A DNA stretch of 64,000 bases, from positions 40,082 to 104,081 of the forward strand of contig CACRXP010000875.1 of NCBI GenBank assembly GCA_902702965.1, in the 5' to 3' direction. Positions 32,331 to 44,379 of this stretch are shown here, piece by piece. Source of the DNA: Spirometra erinaceieuropaei (lineage: Eukaryota > Platyhelminthes > Cestoda > Diphyllobothriidea > Diphyllobothriidae). Positions within the stretch are counted from its first letter, which is position 1; each line of letters opens with the position of its first letter. The position numbers and the translations under genes were made by a program. The notes under the pieces are model-generated. The model was not told where the DNA came from. It did no database searches and saw nothing but the letters and a program-made list of their open reading frames with translations.

Positions 32331-34320
32331 GGATGAGAAATATGCCGCCACATGTGGGGGGTAGGGAGGAAGAGTGCGCCAGTTGGAGGACGGAAGTAGG
32401 CGAATGTTGGACCTATCACTGTTTTTGGACGGCTGTTTCCAGGCTGTTACCGCGTCCAAAAATGAAATGAACTCTCCGGTCTACTTGGGTAGGGCAGGCA
32501 GTAGGTTAAAGTCCGCCGGCTGGGGCTAGACCCTTGAACGAATTTCTGTGCGCAAATGCTGAGATTGATAACAGCCGTCTATTACGCAAAAGCTGCATAA
32601 TTAGGCTGACATGACAGAACATGCCGCAACCAATAGAACCGTATATGGAGGTCTGCATTCTAGACGGCGCATTGCCATGGCGTTTATAGCTGTGTCCTGT
32701 ATGATCCTAACTGGGTAAGCAGGTATGCACATACATAATTAGTTTGAGGTGGCTGACGGGTGGGTTTAGTCCTTATGACTCATGACCTATTTGAACATGT
32801 CCTTTATAGAAGAGTCAACATGTCTGGCAGAGGAATATTCTGTCGGCCACCAAAGCAACCTATAAGGACATCGCATATTGTTGATCAGAAATGTATCTCA
32901 ATGAGTGAACAAGAGGGAATGGGTCTTTAGGACATTAATATCTGGGTTGCATAAACTGTCCATTATTCAGGTAGAATATAACAGTCAGCGATACCCATTA
33001 ACAATGTTGCCCTGCATACAGAAAATATAATAAACCTTGATAGTCACGAGATGTTCTCGCATAGAAGGAGAATATGGCGCTTACACTGTTTTATCTCTCA
33101 TCGGTGCACGACTTTTTATAGTTGTCGCTTTTGCCATACTTTTCACAACGATGTCCTTATGCAATTAAATCCTAAAAACACATTTAATCTCGACTGCGCT
33201 AAAATAAAAACTAAAACTATTTAATAGTCTAAGCCCTTTCTCCTCTTTCCTTTCCTAACCGCGGGCATCGGCGACATGCGGGAACCTACTGGCACGGCTG
33301 CTTGGTCTGATCTAGTACGATTCAAAACCCTTAGCGGGAAATAGGACTATCGATTACCGATATTCGCTGAACTATAATCTGCTCCCGAAGAGTTTTCACT
33401 ATGTTGCTGCTATCGGAGTAGACAGTGAATGAACATTTCGGTCTCATTTGCAACGAAACACCAAAACAACTCCATAGTGATGATGTCTGACTGTAAACTT
33501 GACTGCTTCTGTCTATCCTCGGGAAGCGAGGTAACGACCGCCTTGATTTCAGGACGAGCTTGGACTTCAGTCACTGTCGACTATACCGAAAAGGCACTAG
33601 TATGATACTAATAGGAATCACGTTTGGCAGATGCTTCCGACTTCCTGTGCACGTACCATGACCTCATTCGGAACGAGAGGATCTCCGGTTCCAAGTCAAG
33701 TCCCCTGAATAACAGAGGCTGACGGGGCCGGAGCAGTGAAACACTATCTCCACTATTGCTGTCTGCGGCTATGGGGACTTGCGTACATTTTGATGCAAGC
33801 AATGTGAGTTCGCGGGGAGTTCGTATTGGGTAGCCGTAGTACGTACTATGTTGCTTAAGGAGTCTTCTAGTTTAGTTTCGCCTATGGACCGCTGAATAAT
33901 TCTCGTAGTAGCCGAGAGTGTATCTTTTGTTGGACGGTTTTCTGTGCAAAGAAATACAGACGTCATTCTGATGGTATTGATTATACCTCTGGGGTCCTCA
34001 GCGTTCTCTCCTGCATTAGAGAGGAAGAGTAGCAATAGGATCCGGTTTAATTCAACGATTGCGCTAGTGATCGGACAGTCTATATGAATCACGTAATTCT
34101 GCTTATTTCTTCCGCGTTCACTTTTACTGTCCCCCGTTCGGAAAATGTTCAACTGCGGGACATTACTAGGACAACTAGACCCTGCCGTTGTATAGTAGCA
34201 ACTGACTTAAGACTTTTCCCTCAGGTCATTCATTTGGCCCAGTTGTAAAAAACCCGGCGGCCATGGTGATATTCGAGTGGGTACAACCAACGCCCCAACC
34301 ATCCAGGCTGCAAGACCCCG
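32331..34320. other. No recognised feature
   Basis: AT-rich DNA. A 127-codon minus frame at 33769-34152 has no family motif I recognise and was not called as a gene. Confidence 0.35.
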
Positions 34321-34324
34321 ACAG

Positions 34325-34674
34325 AGGTCCGTGTAGACGGGAGTCCTAATAAACTGTTTGTCGGTCGGTAATGTTGCAAGTCATGGCGTGTGACGCCAAA
34401 TAATGGTTTAACTGTTAGTCAAATTTATTTTGGTTGGGGAAGTTGCCTAAGGCCGCCTCCAATCACTCTTCCCTTTCTTGTAACGCATAGCCAACACTCT
34501 AACCATCGGAGCAACGAGTTACCTATCATAAGCCGTGTAGAAGGGAATGCCAATAAACTGACTGTCAGTTTTCAACATTCAAAGTCGTGCCGCGTAGCGC
34601 CTAGCGATAGTTTAGCGGTTTTAGTGCGGGAAGTTGTCTCAGGGTCGGTTCCACTCACTTCCTTCCTCCCTCCT

Positions 34675-34706
<32 letters not shown>

Positions 34707-34715
34707 CTCTCTCCC
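34325..34715. repeat. Diverged tandem duplication ending in a CT-rich microsatellite
   Basis: Two units of about 150-190 bp share GTGTAGA.GGGA.T.C.AATAAACTG near their starts, then GGGAAGTTG and TCACT.TTCC. They lie at about 34325-34490 and 34535-34675. The second runs into (CT)n(ATCT)n at 34673-34715. Confidence 0.55.
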
Positions 34716-34719
34716 TTTT

Positions 34720-36240
34720 CTCATAACGTACCAATGGCAGACCTCTATCAAATCGACTGGTTACTAGCTCGGGCGCAGCAATTGATGTCGTTTAAAATCC
34801 GCACCCGTTTAGGTCAGATGCAACAGTGCTGTTCCCTTTGAAAACCATAACATTTAGCCACATCCCATAGAATACCAGAAAATAAGGAATTCTGCTACTT
34901 CCTTTTGGGTGTTTATTCCGAGGAGTGTTTTGTCTAAGATGGTAGAAGGTTATTTAATTGCGCGTTTTCTCAAATAAAATAAGAATTATAGCTTATTAGG
35001 ATAAAAAAAATAGTCTGATTGACACTTCTAATGATAGCTGGCAAGTAATAATTAAAATCTTGCCGCAAAAATCCCCATTTCGAGTAATTACAGGCTTGTT
35101 TATTAGGTTCGTGTATGAAAGAACTCCACAGAGATTTAGTTTTCGAAGCATGGAGAATTCCTCGGACTAAACACCCGAAACAGAGTAGATGACAATTTCA
35201 GATTTAGACCGACAATAGGAGACGGGAGCAGTTGCTGTTTCAGACTTATTCGAACTATTCCCCAGACAACCACACCCTTACTAGAACTTGTAGCCGAGCC
35301 AAAACCAATTCACATACACATTTTGCATGCTCCACAGGTGAAATCAGATGAACGTCATAAAGCTGAGTTTCGATGAGTGCCTCGTCACTGCTCAAGGTCG
35401 GGGTGGATTGGTGATCCATCTGCGCTGGATTCGACACAATTCGATTTCGTTGGCGTCTCGCGATAAACTGGCTCTGACCCCTGGTGTTGCCATCCGCGAA
35501 CAAGCGACGACCATCCAGGTCGCAAAACAACACATACAAATAATGTAGGGTTGGCTGGGTCAGCTATCCACAAACATGCAAACTCTTTTCAGCCGCCGGC
35601 CCGGCAATCTCAGAGGGCGAAACAAGCTTGTTCTGCGATGCCAACCAATTCTCTGTGCGCCCAATTCAGTTCATCAGGAAGTGCCGATACATGCCAGTTA
35701 TAAAGGCCCTACGCTTTTCCTCGACCAAAGACCTCGATGTCAGATATGTCTACTCATTTACTTACAAACTAGTTGTTTCAAAAGCCATAGTTATTGACGT
35801 CGGACTCATAAACAGCCGCCCGCTTAATCGGGCAATTTCCCAATGTCACATCACTCAAAATCCCTTGCGTTTCCCTGTCCACGGATCAAACGCAAACGCC
35901 AGAACGACATGAGGATCAACGCGTGGAAAAAGGACTACAGCAACGGGCGGCCAGCAGCTGGGAATTTCACTGAGCTCCATACTGCCGTCTCACCTTCAGT
36001 GAAGTCAACTATGAGTAATCTGAAAGTATGCCGGCGGGTTCATCAGTCTGGCATGTCTATGGGTTTATAGTTTTCCGCATTCATAGGCGAAGCGGTCGTT
36101 GGTCCAGCAAAACTACAGGGCAAATTTTTTGGCTCAGTATGTGAAAAGTTCCTTGCGTTAACTTCGAACGAAATCAGGTGTTCAGGCTCGAAGAACATTT
36201 CAGCGGCGTCTCTGTGGATTTATAACCCACGATAGCCTTG
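34720..36240. other. Unrecognised DNA
   Basis: No supportable gene. A frame near 35750 reads YVYSFTYKL, faintly like the start of a PLE GIY-YIG domain, but nothing around it confirms this. Confidence 0.35.
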
Positions 36241-36241
36241 C

Positions 36242-36520
36242 TCATGTTCTAGTGGTTAGAGGCGTTGGGCTTCTAACTAACAGGTCGCGGGGTCGAGCCC
36301 CAGGTGCTCCACACTTTGGGGTTGGGTATGACTGGTTGATGACCATTAATACGTCAGAAATGGCCATTCCAGTCTCCCATGTCTTTGCCGGCAATACCAT
36401 TCTGCCGATATCATGCGCCGCTGTGCGGCTGCTGGCTGGGCTCGAGAGAGGGCCCGTAAGACACAACGGGACGAGTGAGCTCCGTAGAAACGATCGGTGA
36501 GCGTCCCTCTACCATGTTCT
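36242..36520 (+). mobile_element. tRNA-derived SINE with broken hammerhead
   Basis: Forward copy. The tRNA-like head has AGTGGTTAGAGGCG, CTTCTAA and GGGGTCGAGCCCC, and is followed by CACTTTGGGGTTGGG. The ribozyme position 36330-36374 keeps stem I GACTGG/CCAGTC and GAAA. The core is TTGATGA instead of CTGATGA and stem II is scrambled. The tail has TGCGCCGCTGTGCGGC and ends with the GGTGAGCGTCCCTCTACC segment. That segment precedes the head in the 59-kb copies, which suggests a circularly permuted or tandem unit. Confidence 0.78.
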
Positions 36521-36589
36521 TGTCTGCTGCAAAGACTATGGTGGCCTAAAAACCGAAATGTCCAGGAAAGCGACAAAAACGACTCAAGT

Positions 36590-36770
36590 ACTGAGCATCA
36601 ACGGCAACCGACAGTTCGACAGTCACGAAAGACGACGTCCACCGTGTGCCCCAGGGAGTGAGCGGGGGACGGTGATTTGCGCATGAATTACTTTATAATG
36701 GTGGCAGATTTGCTCAGTATTTTCCACACTCTCTCCTCCCCCACCCGCTTTGCTCCTATAGCAACCATTC
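36590..36770 (-). mobile_element. SINE family R2 copy, partial
   Basis: Contains GGTGGGGGAGGAGAGAGTGT and a GGGGCACACGGTGGACGTCG end block on the minus strand. The 5' head is missing. Confidence 0.65.
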
Positions 36771-37039
36771 TCTGAGCCGCAAACGCATTTGTGTAAGAGA
36801 ACTCTATCGGCGTGCTGAGACGCACTGCAGTGAGCCGGATGACAAGGTTACTGGATTACAGCATATTTTATTGGTGTTCAGGGCAAATGGTGCATGCAAA
36901 GGCAAGATGAGAAACCAAATCTCAGCTGTTTCAAATTTTAACAGGTGCTCCTGTAGTGTCTAAGCGCAGAGAGTGTACTCGGAGCAATACAAGCATCCGG
37001 CTAAATCCGACGTGTAGGAAAAAGTAGAATTAACCAGAT

Positions 37040-37440
37040 TGAGGGGTTTATTGAAAACAGAAACCTGAATCGTCCTCTCAGGCGGCAGTGGCTGCTGGCG
37101 TGACCAGGGTTAGTGTTGACTGCTCCCAGTCATGTTTGTGAGCCCCGAGAGGCAGTGGTGGCAGCCGCTTTTGTAGGCTCGTGAGCCAAGCCCAAGTGGT
37201 GTCCAGTCGGTGTGTGTCGCAAACGCAAGTGCGTCCGAGTTGAAGTCGGCAGAGTGACTGCGAAGATGAATGACCTTGAGGCAGCAGGGCCTTGAACATG
37301 GACGCCAACCATGACCATCTTGGCCGTCGGTGAAACTCCCAAACTTCGAAGACGCCTCCGGAGCCGTTAGTTGTCCTCTCACTTCCCTAGACTCTGCGAT
37401 TAAACACAGTCGTGCCAACTAACGGGGCCTAAAGACCCGT
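37040..37440. repeat. Repeat sharing segments with the 24.8-kb palindrome
   Basis: GAATGACCTTGAGGCAGCAGGG and neighbouring blocks resemble 24985-25018, and GACCAGGGTTAGTGTTG resembles 25179-25200 inverted. Origin unknown; no coding motif. Confidence 0.4.
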
Positions 37441-37964
37441 TGCCATGGTAATGAGTGTTGGCGAATATACAGGCCTAACGTAGGGTATCAACACCAGATT
37501 TGGGACGTACAGCTTAGCAGCAATGTTTTGTCCACAAAACTTGCCGATTCTTTACAGAGAGGTAGGGCATTCGTCATTTACCTGGGGCGATGCGACTGAG
37601 GAGCGTACGACTGGATTGGATAAACTGTTCGGAGTCTACAAACAGTAATATGCCAGCACCAACTGTAGGTGCCAGACTTAGCAGGTGGTGACCAGTGCCG
37701 TTTAGACTGGGCGGTATTTCTGCTTCTGTATTGCCGAGCTTATTACCATAAAACAGGATAGCTGTTAGGGGTGCGAACAGGGATAGACTGCTTACTCCTC
37801 CGCTAGGCAGAACTAGCTGCTACCATAAAGGCGCTCTGTCACCAATAAATGGTCCAACTAAATGAGGGATTCAGACAAAGCGTGCGACTTTGCTGGATAA
37901 TTTCCATCGTCAGGGCCAGTACAGCGGACGCAAACGTGGCCAAGTAGAGACGGGTGAGGATTAA

Positions 37965-38230
37965 CTGAGACAAAGAACGACAGTCCAACCGTCACAAACG
38001 AAGAAGACCACCGCGTGGACCAGGGTGCGGGCGCAGCTCCGGTAACTCGCACGCGAATTAGTTTGTGCTGAAACACACTTGCTCAGCCTCTACCGCACTC
38101 GTTCCTCCTCCCCCCCCCACCCACCCGGTTCTAATGGCAAAATAATGTCAAGACGGCCGGAGGCGTGCTCGGGCATAGTGTAGTACAAAGCTAAGCAGCA
38201 CATATACGTGTGCCACACGCAGCCTGGTTC
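37965..38230 (-). mobile_element. SINE family R2 copy, alternative head
   Basis: The minus strand has GTGTGGCACACGTATATGTG (head), GGTGGGGGGGGAGGAGG and GACGGTTGGACTGTCG (end). The head matches the 31.9-kb copy and the LINE 3' end at 38.4 kb. Confidence 0.6.
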
Positions 38231-38377
38231 CCACAACATTTACTAGACTTTCGTGATGCGGGGCGGCCCAGATCTCACGTGGGTGAGAGTTCCATAAAGG
38301 TGTGCTGATTTGCCGTGGGGATGGAGCTCTTAATATCAGCGTCACTCGCCCCTCCCGCTCTCCGATGCACCAGTTGA

Positions 38378-40960
38378 CTATTCAAACCTGCCAGACAAGT
38401 GGTGATGAGATTGGGCGCGGTGGCTGATATAGCCAATCAATCCGTCGACGTGTGCCGCACACGACCCGGCTGCACCAAAGGGCATTTTTCGCATGCAAGT
38501 GAGATGAAAATGCATTAAGACGCGACGTTTTGCCCGCCATAAGAGCAAAACAGGCCGCATATTTGTTACAGGAGAGGAGCGGAGAGTGGCGAGTATGTGC
38601 GTGTTGTGGATTAGGTCCATATTTAGTCCGGGTAGGTGCGTATGGGCAGGAAGAGCGATGCTTGGTCATGGAGGCTGGGCCGCGGTTTCCCACCGCAGGT
38701 TTTCCTGAAGACTCATAAGGCGGCAAAGGTCCATGCTGTGTCTGAATGTCCTTGGAAACCGTAATCAGATGAAGGCCTAGGTACTGGCTCGTCGGTCCCA
38801 GTGCGATGGATTCGCAAGTGACCGACCAGGCTTATGAGGGATGAGGAAGTGCGGCCACAATGAAGACAGGTTGAGAATGAGTCTACATTGCGCGTGGTGG
38901 GAGCAATACTTGTGATGCTTTTCAGGACAGTAGGGGGGTCCTCATTGGTGTTGCTTGTGGTAGCGGTAGTGGCGGTGTGTTGCGGGATGAGGGGCGGGTT
39001 GTTCGTACTGGCATTGTACTAGGTCCGCAGATGTTCATCGACGCCGATTCGTGCCCGTATATTTCGTTGTCAATGTCTACCTGATGGTAGGAATCGGGTG
39101 ATGGCGTCATCGGCCTTGCAGAACTCCCCCTTAGTCTTTGCAGCGACTATCCAGATGGCTTCGAAGATGCCTGCTCTAGTCTTTTCGGCATTGTACCATA
39201 TTCGGTGATCTTGTACAAGGTCGTCTGAGGTCTCTGGGTTGATTTGCGGATGCTTGAGTGAGTCTTTTATGGTGTCCCTGTAACGGCGCTTTTTTCCGCC
39301 CAGTCCGCGACCGCCTGTAGCTACGCCGCCGTATAATATTCACTTGGGCGGGCTCGCGTCCTCACGAGGTGGCCGCTCTATCGCAATTGCATCTGTCTGA
39401 ACATAGCGTGGGTACTAAGAGCGCCAATACTTTTCAGGATCCCAGTGTCTGGGATCCTTTACTGCAACTTCACCTTCCTTATTTTTGGTGGTCACGGAGT
39501 CGAAAATAACTGAGTCCTCCTTCTTGGCCTTAATAAACAGTCGACGTCCCCGCCACGTAAAAGAGCATTGTCAGGACAGCAACCCTGTACATCCTGTTTT
39601 CTGTGTCGAATAGGATGCCACAAAGTTCCCAGACGGAGGGCTCTAGCCGGTGGAAGGCCTGGCTGGTGCTGGGGATCCAACTTGCAATTTCGTCGTCGAT
39701 CTTGATTTTCCTTGAACTGTAATCTCAAGGTACGCGAATTTGCTCACTGCTGTGTGGTGTGTTCCACTGAGAGTGATACGGGGTTCGCTGTAGTCGGCAT
39801 TTGGCACAGGTTGGTTTAAAACCACTGCCTTCTCCATGCTGATGGTCAATCGGAACTTGAAACCGCCAGAGGAGGTCAATACCCCGCTGCATGTCCTCTT
39901 CCATGGTGGTGGTGTTTTTGCTCGCAGTCATCCGCGAACACTAGGTCGTGGGCGTTGGCCTTGAATACCCTCAGATGGACAAATTTCTTCAGGCGGTTTA
40001 GTTAGACACAGGCGAAGATTTTTCCGTGATTTTGAGAGAGGAGTTGTCTCTGTGGTTGATACAGAGCTGTCAGTTACCCTTGCGTTTATAAATGTTCATG
40101 GTGGTAACATTTTTAAAATTTTTGGGTGTGTTCTTGTCACCACACTTCCTGAAACGTCTAGGAAAGCCTTTCCATGAGTTGTGGGCCGTCGGACTTGTAA
40201 ACTTCGACCGAGACTGAGTTTGGTCTATGTGATTTTCTACTGGACAGCTGTTGCACTGTCCTAGTTGTCCCGTGGACGAAAGACAGACGATTGAGGTGAT
40301 CGTTTGTGTCGACTTGAGGAGAGCAGTTATTGGCTCCTTTGCTTATTGCCGACGAGTGGTTGAGAATGCCTGGAAGCGCGCAGTCCAGCACTCTAGGATC
40401 TGCGATTTCGCTATCGGGAGCACTGTTCAATCTTGGCTCAACAGCAGCAGTGCCTCCTTGGCTTGTGGACCGTGGACTACACTGATGACCGCAAAAAAGT
40501 CCTTTATTTCGCCACACTCCTGGGTTTCCTCGGCTTTTTGAGTCAACCAGTCTCTGCCATTCCCTCAGCCACTGCTGCAGTAGGCTTCGATATCGAAAGT
40601 ATGCGGCTTTGTTCGCAGCGCTGTCGTTGGGGACGTAAGTCGTGAGCGGCCTGTTCTTCTCAATGATCAGATTGCAGATTTTCTCGTTATCATCAAACCA
40701 GTTCAGGTACTGGCGACGTGCGCGACTGAGAGCTTCCTTTGGGTTGATTTGGATGGGACCCAGCAGGTGCCTCCACTGGGTTCCGACGCTGATATGTGTC
40801 TACAGGGTTTTCGTTTGTTCCAAGTAAGACAGTATTTAGCTTACCTGATGTTGACTTACCGTGCATTCGCCTGCACATTTGCAGTTGTAGCCTCACCTTT
40901 GAGACGACGAAGAGGTGAACCGTTAAGCAGTCACATCGCACATTACCTCAGTCACTAGCA
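38378..40960 (-). pseudogene. LINE family A copy: RT with C-terminal zinc finger, internally deleted
   Basis: On the minus strand a multi-frame LINE ORF2 can be followed from 40960. The pre-RT region has VHLFVVSKVRLQLQ, ALSRARRQYLNWFDDN, NKAAYFRYRSLLQQWLREWQ and KDFFAVISVVHGPQAKEA. RT follows with RTVQQLSSRK, VEVYKSDGPQLME, NIYKRKGN, a jump to DLVFADDCE (catalytic box), LTISMEKAVVLNQPVPNADY and KFAYL. The C-terminal part has RRYRDTIKDSLKHPQINPET and a C2H2 finger, CLHCGRTSSSLISLVGHLRIH, near 38860. The gap between the fingers-domain motifs and FADD shows an internal deletion. Stops and frameshifts throughout. LINE ORF2 copies the element RNA at a nicked target. The 3' end (38378-38480) shares sequence with SINE R2 heads. 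Confidence 0.85.
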
Positions 40961-42749
40961 CTTCGCGCATTTCAAACCTACGAACGAGGACGTGCAGGTC
41001 CAGCAGATGCAAGTGACGCGAACGAGGATGCATCCACGTCATCTTTTCCCGCATCAGGGAACGCCGGTCAAGAGAAAAGCGTGTTCCTTACAGGCCTGCA
41101 GCAGGGAGAGGCGTTGATTTTGCGGACGCCAGTCAGTATCAGTCGGTATATTTGAACTAAATGACAGACGCCCTTAAAATCTCATTCAAACGGCAAAGAT
41201 TTGATCGAAAATAGTTAAATTGCAAAAATCTAAAAGTATTTTTGGTGTGCAGAATGCGTAAATCTAATGGTGGGACATCAGTGTGAAAAAAGTGTGGCGT
41301 TTGCGAAATAACGGCGAAAAAATCATTCAGTGCATTGGAACTGCGAAAATTTTCATCCGGGTCAAGTTTAATGTACGAAAAAGAATCTGTTGAACTCATG
41401 TTAATAGTATGTTGATAGTCATTTCAGTAATCTTTTAGATCGGGCATGGGGAGTTCGGGTTACAGTCAGTTATCCAGATGCCCCTTGTTAACATATATGT
41501 CGGCAAATAATTCCATTGGCGAATGACCCTTCGAGAGAAAAACGAGGAATGTTGATTTGTGTGGCACAGTTCCTTTTTAAGCTGATAATCTTGTTGTCTG
41601 AGATTAGCCTTTGGCGCCATTTCAAGAAGATTTTTCCAGTTGGCATCCAGATGAAGTCCTCTTAGCAACTGAAACGTTGCTAGGAGGTCACCTCTTCCCT
41701 GCCTGTAGTAAAGAGGATAGATGCTCAAGGCCGTCAGGCGCCGCTTGTATGTAAAATTGTTGCGTTCATGAACAGCCTTTGTAGCACTTCGCTACACACC
41801 TTCAAGAATATCTATATCCTTCTGAAGCCAGGGCCGCCAAGCCTTTACCACATATTCCAGTTGCGGCCGCACAAATGCCTTAAATACCCTGCCAAAGACA
41901 TCCACATTCGAGTTACTAAACGTTCTTCGTATCGCGCTCATGACTGAAATTTCCCGCGCTGTGACTTTAGAAAGCTGCGAGTGACGCTTAAGTCGTCTTT
42001 AACGAATATGCCAAGGTCTTTTTGCACATATATAGTTCCAAGTGGTTGATTGTCCAGGAGATACTGTCTTGAGGATGCATTTATTATCCGCCTTGCTGAC
42101 GCTATGTGCATTACTACACATTTTTGACGTTGAATTTCATGCACCATTTCTCGCTCCAGACGTGCAAATTTACTACGTCCTCTTGTCGTATCTTGACGTC
42201 TTCTTCTCCTTTTACCACCTTTCACAGTTTAAGATCGTCTGCAAAGAGCGTTATGACCGATTTCAATTCCCGTACTAGATCATTTATATAGGTAATGAAT
42301 GGGAGCGACCCAAAAACTGATCCTTGTGGGACTCCACTTTTAACGGTCGCCCATTCTGAACAGTAGTCACCTGCAGTAACTTATTGCCCATGGCCGTTTA
42401 AGAAATCTTGAATTCAGTTCAGAAGATTGTCTCTTATCCATACGCCTGACAACATTTGAACGAGGGGCTTATGCAGAACGCAATTAAACGCCTTTCTGAA
42501 ATCAAAATAAATGACATCTACTGGATGTCCTTCATCAATGGCCTTTGACTAGTGTTCGAGAGACGAAAGCAAGTTTGTGAGGCATATCCTCTTTCTACAG
42601 AAGCCAGGTTGAATTGAACTCATGTGACAGCGGAATATATCGAGCGATGTAATTGATTTTTTTAACTACACTTTACATCAGCTTGCAGCAAATGCATGCC
42701 AGAATTGCCGGCCGGTAGTTGATGGGGTATAGTCGTGATCCTCCCTTGT

Positions 42750-42760
42750 GGATGGGTACG
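42750..42760. repeat. Left target-site duplication of SINE R2
   Basis: GGATGGGTACG, identical to 43077-43087. Confidence 0.88.
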
Positions 42761-43076
42761 GTGCGCCCTCGGCCACGCCAGCCCCTTCTATCTGCTGCTG
42801 GTTAAAATCCTGGTCATTTGTTGTTTGAACCAGGGGGTGTGGAGTGAAACGCCAAGGTGCGGGCTCGACCGAGCCATCCACCCACGCCCTTCACCGTCTC
42901 CGGTTTTCTTGACTCTGCCTTGGCCCCGGATTAAGGTGGGGGAGGAGGATAGGGTGCGGTAGACGCTGCGCAGGTCTACATTCACAATAAACTAGATCAC
43001 GCGCAAGTCTCTGTGTCGACTTCACTTTACTGTGGAGCCCACGGGAGACATCACCGGCGACGATGCTCCAACTCTC
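42761..43076 (+). mobile_element. Full-length SINE family R2 insertion with target duplication
   Basis: A 316-bp element interrupts the CR1-like RT exactly inside the conserved VVPIHKGG motif. The 11-base sequence GGATGGGTACG flanks it on both sides (42750-42760 and 43077-43087) and is a perfect target-site duplication. Removing the insertion restores the RT codons. In the plus direction it has GGTTAAAATCC near the start, GGTGCGGGCTCGACC (B-box-like), GGTGGGGGAGGAGGATAG, and a 3' part ending ATGCTCCAACTCTC. It defines the boundaries of the R2 family. Confidence 0.88.
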
Positions 43077-43087
43077 GGATGGGTACG
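43077..43087. repeat. Right target-site duplication of SINE R2
   Basis: GGATGGGTACG, identical to 42750-42760. Confidence 0.88.
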
Positions 43088-43289
43088 ACGTTTGCCAACT
43101 CCCACGTGTCAGAAGTTTGCCAGCTTGGAGCGATTTTCGGAAGATTATACAGAGTGGTCTTGATAATTCTTCAGCTAGGTGGCGTAGGAGTACGTCTGGG
43201 ATCTCATCTGGTTCAGCGGACTTGGCCGGATCCATTTTATTTTACTCAGCTTAAACTAGCTGCGGTATAAATAATACCGATTCAGTGGT

Positions 43290-43790
43290 GGCCGAGTGCC
43301 CCTCCACCCAGGTAGCGTGGTGTGTGCCAAGATGACATTCAAATTACCAAGGACAGTCGGTTTGTCCACCTCCGACAGAGTCGTTAAGATGACGTAACAA
43401 TCTTCATAGAACTGGTTCTTCACGTTCTTGAGGATGGTAACTGCAGGGAGAGGGGACCAGAAGGACGTTGACGTCGTCGACGACGACGAATACGGTGACA
43501 GATTTGTTTCGCGGAGTAGCAGACTCACGATCATGGAACGGTCATCAACGCTCTGCGGTAAGAAGGGTCGTCTCTGTACGACGTCATTTCTGATTACCAA
43601 AGAGACTTCCGAATCTCGTCTCTCCACCGTTGGACGTTCGCTCCAGAAGAAGCTGTATCTGGCACCTACCTAATCCAGTTTTTCTTGTTCGATGGATCCT
43701 GTCGCAATGGGAGCCACAACGTCAACTTCGTAATGGGCCAATCCCCTGGCAACCAGAGCTGTCCTCCTTTAAGATAGTTTGTGTTACGGA
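43290..43790 (-). pseudogene. LINE family A endonuclease fragment
   Basis: The minus-strand translation shows RTALVARGLAHYEVDVV, VGARYSFFWSERP, RRDSEVSLVIRNDVV, LPQSVDDRSM, KNQFYEDCYVILTTL and DKPTVLGNLNVILAHT. These match an apurinic/apyrimidinic-type LINE endonuclease in order. The usual LGDFN reads LGNLN, so the catalytic aspartate motif is broken. It directly abuts the CR1-like copy at 43250 and is opposite in strand to the family A reverse transcriptase at 44380-46190. It may be the 5' part of an inverted or separate family A copy. Confidence 0.75.
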
Positions 43791-44379
43791 GACCGCCCGT
43801 AGGCGAGACCAAGTCGAATCCATAGAGGAAACCAGACGATACATGCTGCCTGATTGGGAAGAACCACTTTTCAACCAGAAGCCATCACGGAGCCATCGAC
43901 ATCAAGGCATACTCAGACAGCCAAGCGGGATTTGGGTGACTATTCTGAAAATTTGGGTGTGCCTCACGCGCGTGCACCCGGACAGTACGTGCGTAGCGAA
44001 GTATGCGTAAGAAAGGCAATAAGAGGCCTACAGGAAAGCCAAGGTTTGGCTTGTGTTTATCTTGAATAAATGCTTGTCTTTCAAATCGCCCTGACTTCGT
44101 ATGTTGAGGGCACAACAGGCTGGCTATTGAACTGTCTAGAATGGAACGAGCATTCCGGGATGCCAGAGTGAGAATGTCAAAGTTGGTGTATGGTCGACAA
44201 CAAGAAGATTCTCAAATCAGAACTTGGGAAAGGCAGAGCTAGTAGGGCAAGCTTTACTGGAGTGAGAGAGAGCATACTAGAAGCCCTGCAAGCAGTTGCT
44301 ACGAGCTGTCGCTTGCTGGTATATTGCGTGCGTCTCTGTCCTGCCTAATTGTGTCTTCTGCGGGAGCGGCGTCCCGAGT

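Larger units (their letters stand above)
41400..43250 (-). pseudogene. CR1-like LINE reverse transcriptase, interrupted by a SINE
   Basis: The minus-strand order is DPAKSAEPDEIP and LAEELSRPLCIIFRKSL (43235-43105), the SINE insertion at 42761-43076, then VPIHKGGSRLYPINYRPAI (42760 down), VDVIYFDFRKAFN (box A aspartate), SGVPQGSVFGSLPF and TLFADDLKL (catalytic box near 42240). The tail follows with KDLGIFVKDDL, GDLLATFQLLRG, FFSRRVIRQWNYLP and stop. Catalytic residues of the FADD box survive, but stops and frameshifts kill the frame. The 5' end and endonuclease are absent. Confidence 0.88.

Noticed and set aside
33769..34152. 127-codon minus-strand frame
   Set aside because: No similarity to a known family that I can name, in a noncoding AT-rich region.
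35628..35912. Possible PLE GIY-YIG fragment (YVYSFTYKL)
   Set aside because: Only the GIY-like strand resembles a PLE. The YIG strand and the linker are absent, so it was not called.
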